The translations under genes were made by a program, and so were the position numbers. A stretch of DNA of 64,000 nucleotides, from contig JAJOZX010005514.1 in assembly GCA_023014485.1 (NCBI GenBank), positions 247,686 through 311,685 on the forward strand, read 5' to 3'. Positions 12,417-24,880 of this stretch are shown piece after piece (position 1 is the first letter of the stretch; the number at the start of each line of letters is the position of its first letter). Origin of the DNA: Bathynomus jamesi (taxonomy: Eukaryota > Arthropoda > Malacostraca > Isopoda > Cirolanidae). Under the pieces are notes generated by a model. That model saw only the letters and a program-made list of their open reading frames with translations. It had not been told where the DNA came from and made no database searches.

Positions 12417-12656
12417 TTAATTCCTAAGATTTTTATTAAAGAAATCTTTAATTATTGTTTGCTTGCGGTTGGATTCAAGTTTCCGGTCAATAAATGATTG
12501 TGCCTCCGGTATTCGAAGGTTTTCCAGACCTTCGACTGCAGAAAACCGACGAAAAGTATCCAGAGCTTTCAATACTTCATTGTCAGATGGTGGTTCGAAA
12601 TTGTCGTCAATATCATCATCCTCTAATCGCTGAACTTTGGCTGATTTGGCAAACAT
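12417..12656 (-). pseudogene. C-terminal tail of a pogo/Tigger-type transposase
   Basis: A 79-codon fragment. It ends in FIDRKLESNRKQTIIKDFF, the type of tail (a K-Q-x-T-I-x-D-F-F ending) seen in CENP-B/pogo-like transposases, after an acidic stretch (LEDDDIDDNFEPPSDNE). The DDE core and HTH are missing. It lies inside the pogo relic and on the strand expected for its 3' end. Confidence 0.6.
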
Positions 12657-13019
12657 CGTCTCGGTATCAGGTCCTCATCAGTCAACTAGTCAACTCTCCA
12701 TGCGTAGTATTTTCTCTCGCTTCAAGTAAGTTTACTATACACGTAGTTGTGTTTATTATAACCGTGAGATTTTGCTATGTCTGTGAAACGTTACCCGAGC
12801 TCTATTTACTATACCCGTTGGTTTAATATAAGCATGTTTACTGTAACCGTCGTCCACCGTAAACGCAACAGAAATTTGTACATTTTTTTGTATCCAGTGA
12901 ACGCTGTTTTATTTAAAAAAATCTAATCAGTTTATTTTACCATCACCTAATTTAAATTAGATATTCTTCATATATTCAACAAGAGTTTCACTTGAAATGT
13001 GGCACATAAGTGTTAAATT

Positions 13020-14097
13020 GTTGTTGTTGTTGGTTAGCCGATCAGCCCACCTTGATCGAGCAAGCCGGCGGCACGCAGATAACCGATCGCCCTCTCCAGA
13101 GTGGACCAGAGGTTCAGCGCACTAGTGATGTTGTGTTATGTTCGTTGTTGTGCTAGTGCGGTACAGTCTGTCACAATGTGTTCAAGTGTTTGTGGTGTGT
13201 CCTGGCACAGGTGGCAGGTGTCGACTGTGAAATTGTCTAGCCTGTGTTTATATGTCTGTAAGTTGGGGGTGATGTCCACATCGGAATCGTGCTAAGTTAA
13301 TTCGATCCGACCTGCCCAGGCTGGTCTCTGACCTGTCAATGGGTGGCAGCTTCACACCTAGGACCCCATTCAGACCGAGTCGTGTCAGTGCTTTGTGGGT
13401 TAGGTGTGTGTGTGTGTGTTTTCTGTACTGTGTGATGTCTGTGAGGCGTGGTAGGGAACGGAGTATTTGGTTATAATGTCTCTCTGGTGTTACCTTAATG
13501 ATGCGAGGTGTCGGTGCATGATTGTACATGTAGTGGCAAGGGTGTTGTGGGTTAGTTGTCGCTGCTGCCATGAATTGTGTTCCCCTCATGTCTAAATATT
13601 CCCTAACTTTCAGTATTTTTGTTTCTGTGTGCAGATGTTCTATTGGTGTTGTTTGAGTGCATCCTGTAATGATACGAACTGCGTTGTTTTGTATTGTCCG
13701 TAAGGTGTTTATGTGTGTGTTTGAGATAATGGGTGCTCAGCATGGGCTAGCATAGTCCATAACTGAGCGAATATATTGTTTGTATATGAGTGATGTTGTT
13801 TCCTGTTGGTGTCCAAAATTTGTGTCCGTTAGTACCCTAAGCGTGTTAAGTCTTGACGTACATTTGTTTTTAATGTCCTGAATGTGGTTTGCAAAAGATA
13901 ATGATGTGTTGTATGTGACCCCAAGTATTTTGGTCCTCTGAGTGTATGGAATGTTGGTGTTGTTTAGTGTAAGCTGTGGAGTTATCTGGTGTTTTTGTGT
14001 TGCTTGTAAGCAAGGTGATGGTCGATTTTGTGGGCGCTACTTTGAGTCTATTGTGTGTGAGCCAGTCTTGTATACTGTTTATGTATGTTTGTAGGTT
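13020..14097 (-). pseudogene. LINE 3' part: end of reverse transcriptase, C-terminal region and 3' tail
   Basis: Matches the same region of the inserted copy at 14098-16397. On the - strand it holds the end of RT (thumb region, TILKVREYLDMRGTQF-like), a C-terminal stretch that can be read as CHLCHDTP...H...C (a zinc-finger-like end common in LINE ORF2), and a tail (CAA)n. Frameshifts and stops are present. It joins the part at 16398 across the inserted LINE copy. Confidence 0.8.
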
Positions 14098-16397
14098 GTT
14101 GTTGTTGTTGTTTAGCCGATCAGCCCACCCTGATCGAGCAAGCCGGCGGCACGCAGGTAACCGATCGCCCTCTTCGGAGTGGACCAGAGGTTCAGCGCAC
14201 TAGTGATGTTGTGTTGTGTTAGTTGTTGTGCTAGAGCGGTACAGTTTGTCATAATGTGTTCAATTGTTTGTGGTGTGTCGTGGCACAGGTGGCAGGTGTC
14301 GTCTATGGAGTTGTCTAGTCTGTGTTTATATGTTAGTAAGTTGGGGTGATGTCCACATCGGAATCGTGCTAAGTTAACTCGATCCGATCTGCTCAGGCTG
14401 ATCTCTGACCTGTTAAGGGTGGCGGCTTCGCACCTAGGACCGCATTCGGACCGAGTCGTGTCAGTGCTTTGTGGGTTAGGTGTGTGTGTATGTGTTTTCT
14501 GTACTGTGTGATGTCTGTGGGGCGTGGTATGGAATGGAGTATTTGGTTATAATGTTCTCTGGTGTTACCTTAATGGTGCGAGGTGTCGGTGCGTGATTGT
14601 ACATGTAGTGGCAAGGGTGTTGTGGGTTAGTTGTCGCTGCTGCCATGAATTGTGTTCCCCTCATGTCTAAATATTCCCTAACTTTCAGTATTTTTGTTTC
14701 TGTGTGCAGGTGTTCTATTGGTGTTGTTTGAGTGCATCCTGTAATGATACGAAGTGCGTTGTTTTGTATTGTCTGTAAGGTGTTTATGTGTGTGTTTGAG
14801 ATAATGGGTGCCCAGCAAGGGCTAGCATAGTCCATAACTGAGCGAATATATTGTTTGTATATGAGTGATGTTGTTTCCTGCTGGTGTCCAAAGTTTGTGC
14901 CTCTTAGTACCCTAAGCGTGTTAAGTCTTGACGTACATTTGTTTTTAATATCCTGAATGTGGTTTGCAAAAGATAATGATGTGTTGTATGTGACCCCAAG
15001 TATTTTGGTCCTGTGAGTGTGTGGAATGTTGATGTTGTTTAGTGTAAGCTGTGGAATTACCTGGTGTTCTTTTGTGTTGCTTGTAAGCAAGGTGATGGTT
15101 GATTTTGTGGGTGCTACTTTGAGTCTATTGTGCGTGAGCCAGTCTTGTATACTGTTTATGTATGTTTGTAGGTTATTTGTAGCGGTGTCAATGTTGTTGT
15201 GGGTGGATGTTAGAGTGATGTCATCTGCATATGATGATAATGTAAGCCTGTTATCTATGGGTGTTGGAATGTCATGCATGTATAAGTTGAAGAGTGTTGG
15301 TGAGAGAACAGAGCCTTGAGGGACCCCGTTCGGAAAAAGCTTGTTTTTGGATGACTTGCCATTAAATGTGACATGTGAGTATCTTCCTGAAAGATAGTTG
15401 CTCAGCCACCTTTTGGTGTTATTGTGCAGGTTTGTGTTGAGTATTTTGTTTATGAGAGGGAAGCGTGGAATAGCATCAAATGCTTTACTAATGTCTATTG
15501 TTGCTAATAGTGTACGTTGAGCTGGTCGTCTGGAGTTGATGCCATCCATGATGTGCTGCGTGAGGTTAGTGAGTAATGTCGTGGTTGAGTGGTGAGGTCT
15601 GAATCCATGTTGAGTAGGCGATAGTGGAATGTGTGGGTTGGTGATCTGTAAGATTAGTCTTTCTGTTACTTTGGAAGGTGTGCATAGTAAAGTAATGGGT
15701 CTATAGGAAGCTGGTTCTATTGGATTTTTGTTTGGTTTGAGTAGTGTAATAATTTTACCTTATCTCCATATGTCAGGAATAATACAGTGTTGGTATGAAT
15801 ATGTGCTGATATTTGTGAGAGCTAGTATTCCTTGTGGGCCCAAGTGTTTAAGGTGTATGTTAGATATGTTGTCTGGTCCAGTAACCTTCGAATTCTTAAT
15901 GTTTTTGATGATCTTGGTGGTCTGGTCTGTATTGAAGGGTGTAATGGTTGTGTCGAGTCTGTAGGTTTTCTTGTGTCTGGCTGTTTGTCTGCCTGCATGT
16001 TTCTGGTTGTTGTCTCTGTTTAAGTGACTTATCTTTGCGTAGTGATTAACTAGAATGTTAGCTTGTTGTGTGTATGTTGGGATATTATTTTGGCTGCGAC
16101 AGATAGCCGCGTGTGAGATGTGAATGCCGCTGTTAGAGTGGGTAATGCCGTTTATAGTCTTGTATAGCCTGGATTTATCTGTGGATTGGTTTAATGTTGT
16201 TATGAATTCCCTGAATGTTTCTGTTTGTTTTTCTTTGAGTTTGTTGTTTATTTCTGTGTTGAGCTGTTGTATCTGCTGTTTTATGGCTTCTGTGTGTGGG
16301 GTTTGTGTGTTATATTTGAGGTTGTTACGTTCCCTTATAAGGTGGGCTATTTCTCTAGTGTAATTTGGGTTGTATTTCCTATTTTCCTATTTTCCTA
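14098..16397 (-). mobile_element. Second, 5'-truncated copy of the same LINE inserted into the first
   Basis: The copy begins with the (CAA)n tail at about 14098 and runs to a truncation point near 16397. The host LINE continues on both sides: ATGTTTGTAGGTT is found at 14085-14097 and again at 16398-16410, a 13-bp target duplication typical of target-primed reverse transcription. At its 5' end a short ttttccta repeat (16374-16396) marks the junction. Confidence 0.85.
14476..15549 (-). pseudogene. LINE reverse transcriptase (open 357-codon block, 5'-truncated)
   Basis: Contains RT motifs in order: LLATIDISKAFDAIPR (motif A), NGVPQGSVLSPTLFNLYMHD (motif B region) and SSYADDITLTS (motif C, YADD), then LGVTYNTSLSF and the thumb region. 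It would polymerise element cDNA at the nicked target. N-terminal endonuclease is missing from this copy; upstream RT residues continue to about 15880 in broken frames. Open length of 357 codons suggests a relatively recent insertion. Confidence 0.88.
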
Positions 16398-17869
16398 ATG
16401 TTTGTAGGTTATTTGTAGCGGTGTGGATGTTGTTGTGGGTGGATGTTAGAGTGATGTCATCTGCATATGATGATAAGGTAAACTTGTTATCTATGGGTGT
16501 TGGAATGTCATGCATGTATAAGTTGAACAGTGTTGGTGAGAGAACAGAGCCTTCAGGGACCCCGTTCGGAAAAAGTATGTTTTTGGATGACTTGCCATTA
16601 AATGTGACATGTATCTCCCTGAAATATAGTTACTCAGCCACCTTTTGGTGTTATTGTGCAGGTTTGTGTTGAGTATTTTGTTTATGAGAGGGAAGCGTGG
16701 GATAGCATCAAATGCTTTACTAATGTCTATTGTTGCTAATAATGTACGTTGAGCTGGTCGTCTGGAGTTGATACCATCCATGATGTGCTGCGTGAGGTTA
16801 GTGAGTAATGTAGTGGTTGAGTGGTGAGGTCTGAATCCATGTTGAGTAGGCGATAGTGGTATATGTGGGTTGATGATTTGTAAGATTAGTCTTTCTGTTA
16901 CTTTGGAAGGTGTGCATAGTAAAGTAATGGGTCTATAGGAAGCCAGTTCTATTGGAATTTTATTTGGTTTGAGTAGTGTAATAATTTTACCTTGTTTCCA
17001 TATGTCAGGAATAATACAGTGTTGATATGAATATGTGCTGATATTTGTGAGAGCTAATATTCCTTGTGGGCCCAAGTGTTTAAGGTGTATGTTAGATATG
17101 TTGTCTGGTCCAGTAGCCTTCGAATTTTTAATGTTTTTGATGATGTTGGTGGTCTGGTCTGTGTTGAAGGGTGTAATGGTCGTGTCGAGTCTGTAGGTTT
17201 TCTTGTGTCTGGCTGTTTGTCTGTCTGCGTGTTTCTGGTTGTTGTCTCTGTTTAAGTGACTTATCTTTGCGTAGTGATTAACTAGAATGTTAGCTTGTTG
17301 TGGATATGTTGGGATATTATTTTGGCTGCGACAGATAGCCGCGTGTGAGGTGTGAATGCCGCTGTTAGAGTGGGTAATGCTGTTTATAGTCTTGTATAGC
17401 CTGGATGTATCTGTGGAATGGTTTAGTGTTGTTATGAATTCCCTAAATGTTTCTGTTTTTTTTTAAAGTTTGTTGTTTATTTCTGTGTTGAGCTGTTGTA
17501 TCTGTTATTTTATGGCTTCTGTGTGTGTGGTGTTTGTGTGTTATGTTTGAGATTGTTACGTTGCCTTATGAGGTAGGCTATTTCTCTAGTGTAATTTGAG
17601 TTGTATTTCCTAATGTTTCCCTTGGGTATGTATTTGTTTGCATTATTGATGATCTGATTAAATGTCTTGAGTGTTGTATTGATGTTTATGATGGGTGTGC
17701 TGTTTAATGTGGTGAATTGTTCCTCAGTCTGTATTTTGAACTGTTCCCAATCAGCTTTCTTGTAATTTCTGTAAGTGTGCCTAAGGCTGTTGGGGCAGAG
17801 TGTGGAACGTGTTGTAATGATGATGGGCAGGTGGTCTGATGACAATTGTTTTTCTGTTCTCCAGTGTGT
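16398..17869 (-). pseudogene. LINE reverse transcriptase N-terminal half and end of endonuclease
   Basis: An open block at 17075-16491 reads PDIWKQGKIITLLKPNK...SYRPITLLCTPSKVTERLI, HGFRPHHST and IDISKAFDAIP, standard RT fingers. Upstream at 17845-17510 lies MSSDHLPIIITT, the SDH signature that ends the APE endonuclease, then a linker. The block is broken by frameshifts near 17500 and 16590. It is continuous with 13020-14097 if the inserted LINE copy is removed. Confidence 0.85.
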
Positions 17870-17878
17870 ATGTGTTGC

Positions 17879-18199
17879 TAGGCCTGTTCAAAAATCAACT
17901 TTTTCTTATTTTCATAGGTTTCTGTACATTTTCCCATGCTTTTTGACCGGAAAAAGCCGAAAATCACAACTATTTTGACCTAGGATGTTGGGAAGCATTG
18001 CCGCATGGAGCTTTAAATTTTCTGCCTTGAAATCGGCCAAAGCGCCAATTCCGGCATCCCTTGAATTATGTTTTGCACTTTAACTTTGGATCTAAACAAG
18101 ATAGAGCAACAAATTAGGTATCAAATGAAAGAGCATAAAATTAATAATAATAATAATAATATAATAATAATAATAATAAATAAATAATAATTAATAATG

Positions 18200-18267
<68 letters not shown>

Positions 18268-20425
18268 TATCTATCATTTTTCAGGAAACAACAGAAACTC
18301 AATCAGAATCTAGAAAACCATCTACAAGTTACAACTTCACATGGCATTAAGCAAGGAGCTGAGGGAGCTCGGGGCGCACAGTTGATATCTCAGAACCTCC
18401 ACGTACTGTCCACAGGCAGGTGTCAACTGGGCCATCTACCAGATCTCTCACTGAAACTTTCCTGGTTGGATACCCTTCAGCTTTTATCAGTGGTTCCCAG
18501 CTTCCCACCAACAGACAGGCGTTCCAGTATTTCCTTAATCTTCAGAATTTACCGGAAAATGCAGGGAGGCCCATGGTTCAAGACCTTGCATATGAAACAG
18601 TTGAATCTATCACCCCATTCTGGCAGATGGCTAGGATCAAGACAATGACCAAGTACAACGCAATGAAGCTCTTCATGAAACTACATGAGAAACATCGTGC
18701 TCTGGTGAAAAGCAAAGGAAGAGCAAGTACCCTGGAGGAAAAAGAGGAGCATTTGTGCTGGAATTAGACAGCCTGTTCGATATAGGAGCTCCAGATGCAA
18801 TCCAGGAAATACAGAACAACAGACTGTTATCCAGAGAGAAGAAAGATGAGGATATCAGGTTCTACGAAGACCAAAAGACTGAGAGGAAAGGTCATATGTC
18901 TGGTCATGACAAGATTTTTGAGACAAGATCCCTGCAGCAAGCAGCGAGGAATGAAAGACTGCAGCTTAGACAAGAACAAGGTAAAACTAATTACTTTGAA
19001 CGTCAAAAAGTTTTAAGTTTTACTCCATTGCGATATTTAGCATGTACTTAACAATTACTGTCTTAACATGTACTATTTTACAGCTGCAGCAGAACAAGAG
19101 GCAGTTGTTCATGTGGATGACATTACCTGGGTGACTCAACTGACAACGACGCTAACACAGAGGACATGGATTACCATCAGCCTCGTCCTGGATGTTCTCA
19201 CCATCAAGACACTGTGACTAGTGTGACTTTGACGTTTCCAAGGAAGGTCATGGAATGTGATGTCATCTGCAATACAGCTGATCGAGTACGACGAAGACAC
19301 TGTATCAAAGCTGGAAAGACTCAACCCTTCCTTGCGCTGTTCTACACTCCTGTATGGATGATGTCAATGTCTGCTGCAGATGCTCCCGGGAATGATCTAA
19401 GTCTAATCCAGGACATGTTGAAGTACAAGAAAACTGACCCAGAGCTTGCTGATGCAGTACTTAATAAGATGGAAAACCACAAATGGTACCTGACGCAGGA
19501 AGTCGTGCCATTTGCCCTGTTCAGCAGTAGATTGAGTGACACATTGAAGCACGACATTGCTGCCCAGTTACATGCCACTGAGAAGCCAGACAGCTTCAGA
19601 ACAGGAAAGCCTCTATTCCAGAGAGTCACAGCTAAGACCACCCTGGTTGATCTCATTGGCCCAGAATCACATTTCCTGCTGGACACACTGAACAGTGGAT
19701 CCGAGTGGCTTCTGGAACCTGTCACGTCTTGGCCACAGAATGAGGACTACTGAAAAGCGTTCGACTATGTTAAGAATCTGAAAGCGGTGACTGACATTGC
19801 TGAACGCGGTGTCAAGATGATGAGTGACTTTGCAAATGTCATAACAACAGATGCCAAGCAAAGGGACTATCTCCTTCAAGCTGTGGAGTTCAACAGACGC
19901 CGCTTTGACAGCTTCAAGAAACAAACTCTCAACAACTGACTGTGTAAATGTCATTATGAAATTAATCATCATGTAATGCTTTCACTTCTTGATCGATTAG
20001 ACTTGTGACAAAATGTTAATCTCAAATTTGTGTCATGAATAAGGCGCCTTGTCTGCCTTGAGTGTGAGAAAACGAATTTTGTGATATTTCTGAAATCTTT
20101 GTATGTACCAATGTGCCATTTCTTGTTCCAAGACTATCATAATTGTATAAGTTAGAAAGAGGATTAAAAACACTTTAATTTGGTGCCTATTTTGTTGCTC
20201 TATCTTGTTTAGATAAAAAGTTATAGTGCAAAACATGATTCAAGGGACCCCGGAACTGGTGCTTTTGGCCGATTTCAAGGCAGAAAACTTAAAGCTCCAT
20301 GCGGCAATGCTTCCCAACAACCTAGGTCAAATGGTTGTGATTTTCGGCCTTTTCAGGTCAAAAAGCATGGGAAAAAGTACAGAAACCTATGAAAATAAGA
20401 AAAAGTTGATTTTTGAACAGGGCTA
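17879..20425 (+). mobile_element. DDE transposon copy 1 (internally deleted), long terminal inverted repeats
   Basis: Termini are TAGGCCTGTTCAAAAATC and (reversed) TAGCCCTGTTCAAAAATC; the inverted repeats run about 240 bp. A perfect 9-bp duplication ATGTGTTGC flanks it (17870-17878, 20426-20434). It is the same family as 25897-29278 in opposite orientation but lacks roughly 0.8 kb of the transposase core. Inside the left repeat is an AAT microsatellite (about 18141-18268). Confidence 0.88.
18341..19939 (+). pseudogene. Transposase of DDE copy 1, core deleted
   Basis: It starts ATGGCATTAAGC and shifts frame within 40 codons. Exon 1 ends at an intact AAG|GTAAAA donor (about 18979), and exon 2 follows ttttacag at about 19083. 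After DVICNTADR the sequence jumps to the part equivalent to 27030 in copy 2, so the LHWDGK, FDTTSSNSG and CRHH motifs are all missing. The C-terminal third (19320-19750) is open, then a TGA near 19751 interrupts it. Confidence 0.8.
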
Positions 20426-20434
20426 ATGTGTTGC

Positions 20435-20955
20435 TAGTGAGGGGGAACAGAACGTTATGTCTGGGGAGGAGTTTGAATATCCTGCTTGATGTGATATGTG
20501 TGTATGTTCTTCTGTGTTGTTAAGAATGAAGAGGCTGTTTAGTTGTGTGGCTCTGTTGGCGCTTCTGGTGTTGTTTTCGTTGTGCAGGTACCAACTATTG
20601 TCTTTAGCGTTGAAGTCTCCTCCTAAGATGACGTTAGTGAGAGAGGCCAGATTGTGTAACTGTGGATTGTAATTGGCTGGTACCTGAGGTGAACTATCTG
20701 GTGGGATGTAAATGTTGATTAGTGTGGTGTTGTGTTTTGCGCGTGTTTTAATGTGAACTGCCTGTATTTCTATCGTGTTATCTGCTTGGATTGTGTTTGT
20801 AATGTTTTAGGTGGCATCAGTGTAGCTAATGCTTTTACGTATGTAAGTGATGAGCCCACCTCCATGACCCCCAGTACGATCATGACGGATCGCTGTGAAG
20901 TCAGGGATGGTGGGTGTTTTGTGTGTGCGTTGTAGTTTTGTTTCTTGTATAAGTG
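20435..20955 (-). pseudogene. LINE APE endonuclease, middle part
   Basis: On the - strand the sequence reads ALIQETKL (catalytic Glu) just inside the BEL junction, then a Gly-rich RTGGHGGGL and NVILGGDFNAK (catalytic Asp/Asn). The DDE transposon at 17879 interrupts it before the SDHLPI block. It nicks target DNA to prime LINE integration. No tracked frame exceeds 60 codons here because of small indels. Confidence 0.8.
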
Positions 20956-20960
20956 CTATG

Positions 20961-21557
20961 TGTTAATTATTTATTTATTGGGTTCAAAATCCCAGCTGAG
21001 CCGTGAACGGCCAAGCTCTGAAGGGCCAGTTCAACCTACAGCCCAAGTTAAGCTAAAATTAAAAACTTACGGACTTGAGGTCCTATTAGGTCCTACCTCA
21101 GGGTTGCTGACTCGATGTGGGCCTACCTTAGGCCTCAGTTGCATGAATTTAAGATAAAAACTAAAGGGGCACTATTTACGGTCTTCTTTCTAAACCTTGC
21201 AACAACAACACAATCTGCACTATTGCACGATGCAACAATCTTGTATCTAAACAACCAAACTGAATTGCAAGAGAGCTCTCTATAAGACCACACCCTGTAA
21301 GTACGGCATTCCACAAACGAGTAGAAAAGACGCGCAGTGCCCCAAAAAATGATGCCACAAGAGTGCCCAAACAATGATGCCACAAGAGCCCAAAAATGCT
21401 AGCTCTAAATTAAGTGAATTTTTCACTAACCTTACAATTATGAGATGGATATATATACACCTTAACTTAATATATACAAGCAATGCTGCATCAATCAGCT
21501 TAGTCATCATATCGCCTTGGGACAATAATGGTTCTTCCTCTTCTAGATTTTCTAATA
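20961..21557 (-). repeat. 3' LTR of BEL element 1
   Basis: Starts tgttaattatttatttattg and ends ...ttttctaata. It matches 31262-31846 closely, with a short extra segment near 21079-21092 and one CA at 21470. Confidence 0.92.
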
Positions 21558-21669
21558 CTCCCCACCAAAGAGGCATTGTTGTCATTACCTTCTGCAAGGT
21601 TAGCCAAGCCTTCTCCATGAGGCTGTAACTCAAATGTTTCATCTTGACTATTTGTGTTTTTGCTGATTT

Positions 21670-23194
21670 CTAAAGCATAGAGTTTTGTATAGGTCTCTTT
21701 AACTTTCCTCCTGAAGTCTTTACCAGTGCAGACCTAACTAAATTGTCTTTGCCAACAAACAACTCTTCAATTATGCCAAGCTTCCAGTATTGCCTTGGTC
21801 TTTCATCCCCAATCATTACCACTTCTCCCACATTGATACAATTTGCATTGGAGCCCTTTACCTTGCCTGATGGGTAATAATTGAGTTCTGGCAAGTATTC
21901 CATCTGCCACCTCTTCCATAACTGATCTTGTAGCTCTTCAAGGTACCTGAACCGTCTGGTTAACTCTCCTTGAGTACTCTGGATAGGCTGCAAGTCTTCT
22001 GGCACACTGGGGCTTGATGTTAATCGTTTACCACAAAGAAAATGATTTGGTGTCAATGGCTCTGCATCCTGCATACTGTTATAAACAAAAGTGATAGGCC
22101 TACTGTTCACCATTGCTTCTACTTCACATAAAACAGTGCAGAATTCTTCTTTGCTCAAATGAGAATTAGCTAAAAGTTTCTTTAATGGACACTTTACACT
22201 TCTCACTAGCCTTTCCCAAAATCCTCCCCACCATGGTGCTCTTTCAGCAATAAACTTCCACTGTACCCCTTGGTGTGAAAGGTAGGATTGGAATCCTTCC
22301 TCTTTTAACAAGGACCAAACTTCTTGGAGTTCCTTTCCAGCCTTTTGAAGGTTTTTGCATTATCCAATATGATTTTATTTGGGAAACCCCTTCTGTTCAC
22401 AAACCTTTTAAAGGCCAAAAGAAATACATCACTACTTAAGTTGCTTACCAACTCCAAATGGATTGCTCTGGTGGTAGCACATGTGAAAAGGCATATATAA
22501 CCTTTGTTAGACTCCCCTTGCTCATACACATAGACTGGACCTGCGAAGTCTACTCCCACTACATCAAATGGGGCAGTATAGACACACCGTTCTCTTGGAA
22601 GTAGAGCCACCTTTTCATAATAAGGCTTTGCACTCCAACGCTTGCAAACCACACATTTATGTAAGACCTTTTTTACCACTTGTCTAATTTTGAGAATCCA
22701 AAACTGTTGTCTGATCTCTATTATCACTTCTCTAACTCCAGCATGTAACAGCTTATGATGAGTATCAGGATCAAAAGGTCCACAAAGTGTCCCCCAGAAG
22801 GTAGCAAAATTGGATGTCTTTTCTCCTCTGGAAGCCCAGAAAACTGTAGTCTACCTCCTACTCTCAATAAATCCTGATCCAAAAACACATCCAAACCCTT
22901 GAGAGCAGAATGTGTTGGTAGAACCTGTAATGGACGGCTGGTGAGCAATTCTCTCTCTTCACCAAATTTTTCCTTCTGCACATATACCACCCAGTATTTC
23001 CTGGCTTGCTGAATCTCCTTACTGTTCAGAATTTCTTCCCTTCTTGTTTCTCCCTTAATATTGTTGGTAAATCTATATACCCATGCTGTCACTCTTAACA
23101 ACCTTTTCAGATTGCTAATGTCCTCAAGCCTCAATATGGGGTCCTGGTGCCTAACTTGACAACTGTTCACAGTGCATTTTCTCACCTCACTCAC
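21670..23194 (-). pseudogene. BEL integrase region
   Basis: Three consecutive blocks in different frames. 23194-22724 is the RNase H to integrase linker (a LRVGGRLQFSGL-type stretch, GGHFVDL). 22727-22305 is the HHCC finger (CVVCKRW) and core D (VGVDFAGPVYV), ending with the second D in IILDNAKTF. 22311-21670 holds the third acidic residue region (APWWGGFWERLVRSVK) and the C-terminal domain of BEL Pols (PRQYWKLGIIEELF). Frame changes fall near 22725 and 22310. Integrase would join cDNA ends to host DNA. Confidence 0.92.
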
Positions 23195-23462
23195 CCATGC
23201 TTCTTCAGCCTGGCATTCTCCTACAATAGGCTGATTAGACGGCCAGTTTTCACTTCAAAGTTTTAGCCACTCTGGCCCATTCCACCACAAACTTGACTGT
23301 GCAAGATCTTTCACTGAAATTCCTCGTGTTGGTAAATCAGCGGGGTTTGGGTGCCTGGACAATGCTTCCATTGCTTGGGATCTGTGTGCGCTTGAATTTC
23401 CTCCACCCTATTGGCAACAAATGGTTTCCATTTCCTTGCCTGGCTTCTTAACCAGTGCCAAA

Positions 23463-23936
23463 CTATAGTGGAGCTGTCCAATAATAGTTTGGAATTTCAT
23501 AGAGAGCCAAAGACTTTTGCACTGTAACTGCAAGCCGACTAGCAATAACTGCACCCATCATTTCCAACCTTGGAACAGAAAACCTTTTCAAAGGTGCTAC
23601 TCTGCTCTTTGCAGCAACCAACCTACAACTTACTTCCTCTTGCAATGTGCCTCTTACATAAATACAAATTGCATAGGCTTCCTCACTTGCATCACAAAAG
23701 ATGTGCAGCTCCAAATTGTCTGGACTATTGTTCAACTCTCCAAAGTACCATTTTTGGATTTCAATGTCTCCAAGATGTGCCAATTCTTTGAACCAATATT
23801 TCCACCTTACCACCATATGATCAGATAACTCTTGGTCCCAACCAAGTCTAATTTCCCAGAGGCTCTGAAACCAAATTTTTGACTTTATCACAAATGGAGC
23901 CAGGAATCCAAGAGGATCAAAGACCTTTGAAGCCAA
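23463..23936 (-). pseudogene. BEL RNase H region
   Basis: Reads VFDPLGFLAPFVIKSKIWFQ, the connection typical of BEL/Pao, then HIFCDASEEAYAICIY (catalytic Asp) and SVPRLEMMGAV (catalytic Glu). It stops near 23463; the remainder of RNase H lies in broken frames to about 23200. It degrades RNA in the RNA-DNA hybrid during element reverse transcription. Confidence 0.9.
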
Positions 23937-24880
23937 ACTAAGAGCTGTACGTTTTGTCCAATCTCATTCTCAGCCAGCTCTACTAAAGATTTCCCATTGA
24001 AGGTAAACAAATCCTCTCCTTGCTGCCAAACAATGCCTAGCACTTTTGCATCTATTGCCCACAACTCCTTAATACCAGAATCCTCAATACTTTCTGCTGC
24101 ATCAGGTACTACACAGGACTGACTCATAAACTCTTGTAATTGAGAATGATTGGTCTGCCATTTTCTAAGCTCCATGCCAGCCTCCCTCATTATAGCTCTA
24201 GCCACCATGAATATCTGTTTAGCCATTTCTGTATTATCCACGGAACACAGCAAATCATCAACATAAAAAGTTTTCCTTATGTGTTCAATAGTGTTAGGAT
24301 AGACTTCAGAATATTTCTTAAAATGGTACTGCATAGTAGCTGCCAACAGAAATGGACTAGAGCTGAGGCCAAACAACACTGACTTCATTCTATATGCTTG
24401 AACCTTAGGTTCATTTTCCAACAAGTCTTTCGTATCCACCCACAAATACCTTACTGCATCTCTGTCCTCTGGTTTTAACTTTATCCGCAAACAGGCTTGC
24501 TTCACATCTGCAGTCAATGCTACTCTACCAAACCTGAATCTCAGTAACAAGGAAAATAAATCTGCATTTGAATTTGGCCCAGCATCCAAACAGTCATTCA
24601 AAGACACACCACCTTTGTCCTTGGCTGAGCCATCAAAAACTACCCTCAGTTTAGTGGTAGTTTTGTCTCGCCGTACCACTGCATGGTGTGGCAGATAATG
24701 TGCCTCCTGGCTCACCAGCTCACCTTGCACCCTTTCAGCATAGCCCTCCCTTACATAGCTTAGGATGGCCTCATTGTATTCAATTAACTCCTCCTCATTT
24801 TTTCTAAGCCTGTACAATGAAGTCTTCAACCTCCGATTAGCTAGCTGAAGGTTTGAACTGGGTTTGCACGAATCTTCCAA
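23888..24880 (-). pseudogene. BEL reverse transcriptase
   Basis: Open for 330 codons. Motifs seen: LPHHAVVRRD, KLRVVFDGSAK, SLNDCLDAGP, ALTADVKQACLRI (motif A), VLFGLSSSPFLLAA (motif B), FYVDDLLCS (motif C) and MELRKWQTN. This is the classical BEL/Pao RT. It overlaps the RNase H block in another frame by about 50 bases, so there is a frameshift near 23910. Confidence 0.94.

Larger units (their letters stand above)
8496..12859 (-). mobile_element. pogo/Tigger-like transposon relic, split by an inner transposon
   Basis: The ends are inverted repeats: left cagtggacgacggttatagt, right (read on the - strand) cggtggacgacggttacagt. Near both ends the phrase tttactata(t/c)ccg recurs. On the - strand at the right side is the C-terminal tail of a pogo/Tigger-type transposase. 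After removing the inner element (8705-12373) only about 0.7 kb remains, so this is an internally deleted copy that keeps the transposase tail, an AATAAA near 12396-12401 and both ends. Confidence 0.7.

Noticed and set aside
13101..17255. Several + strand frames rich in Val, Leu and Cys
   Set aside because: They are shadows of the LINE reverse transcriptase read on the other strand.
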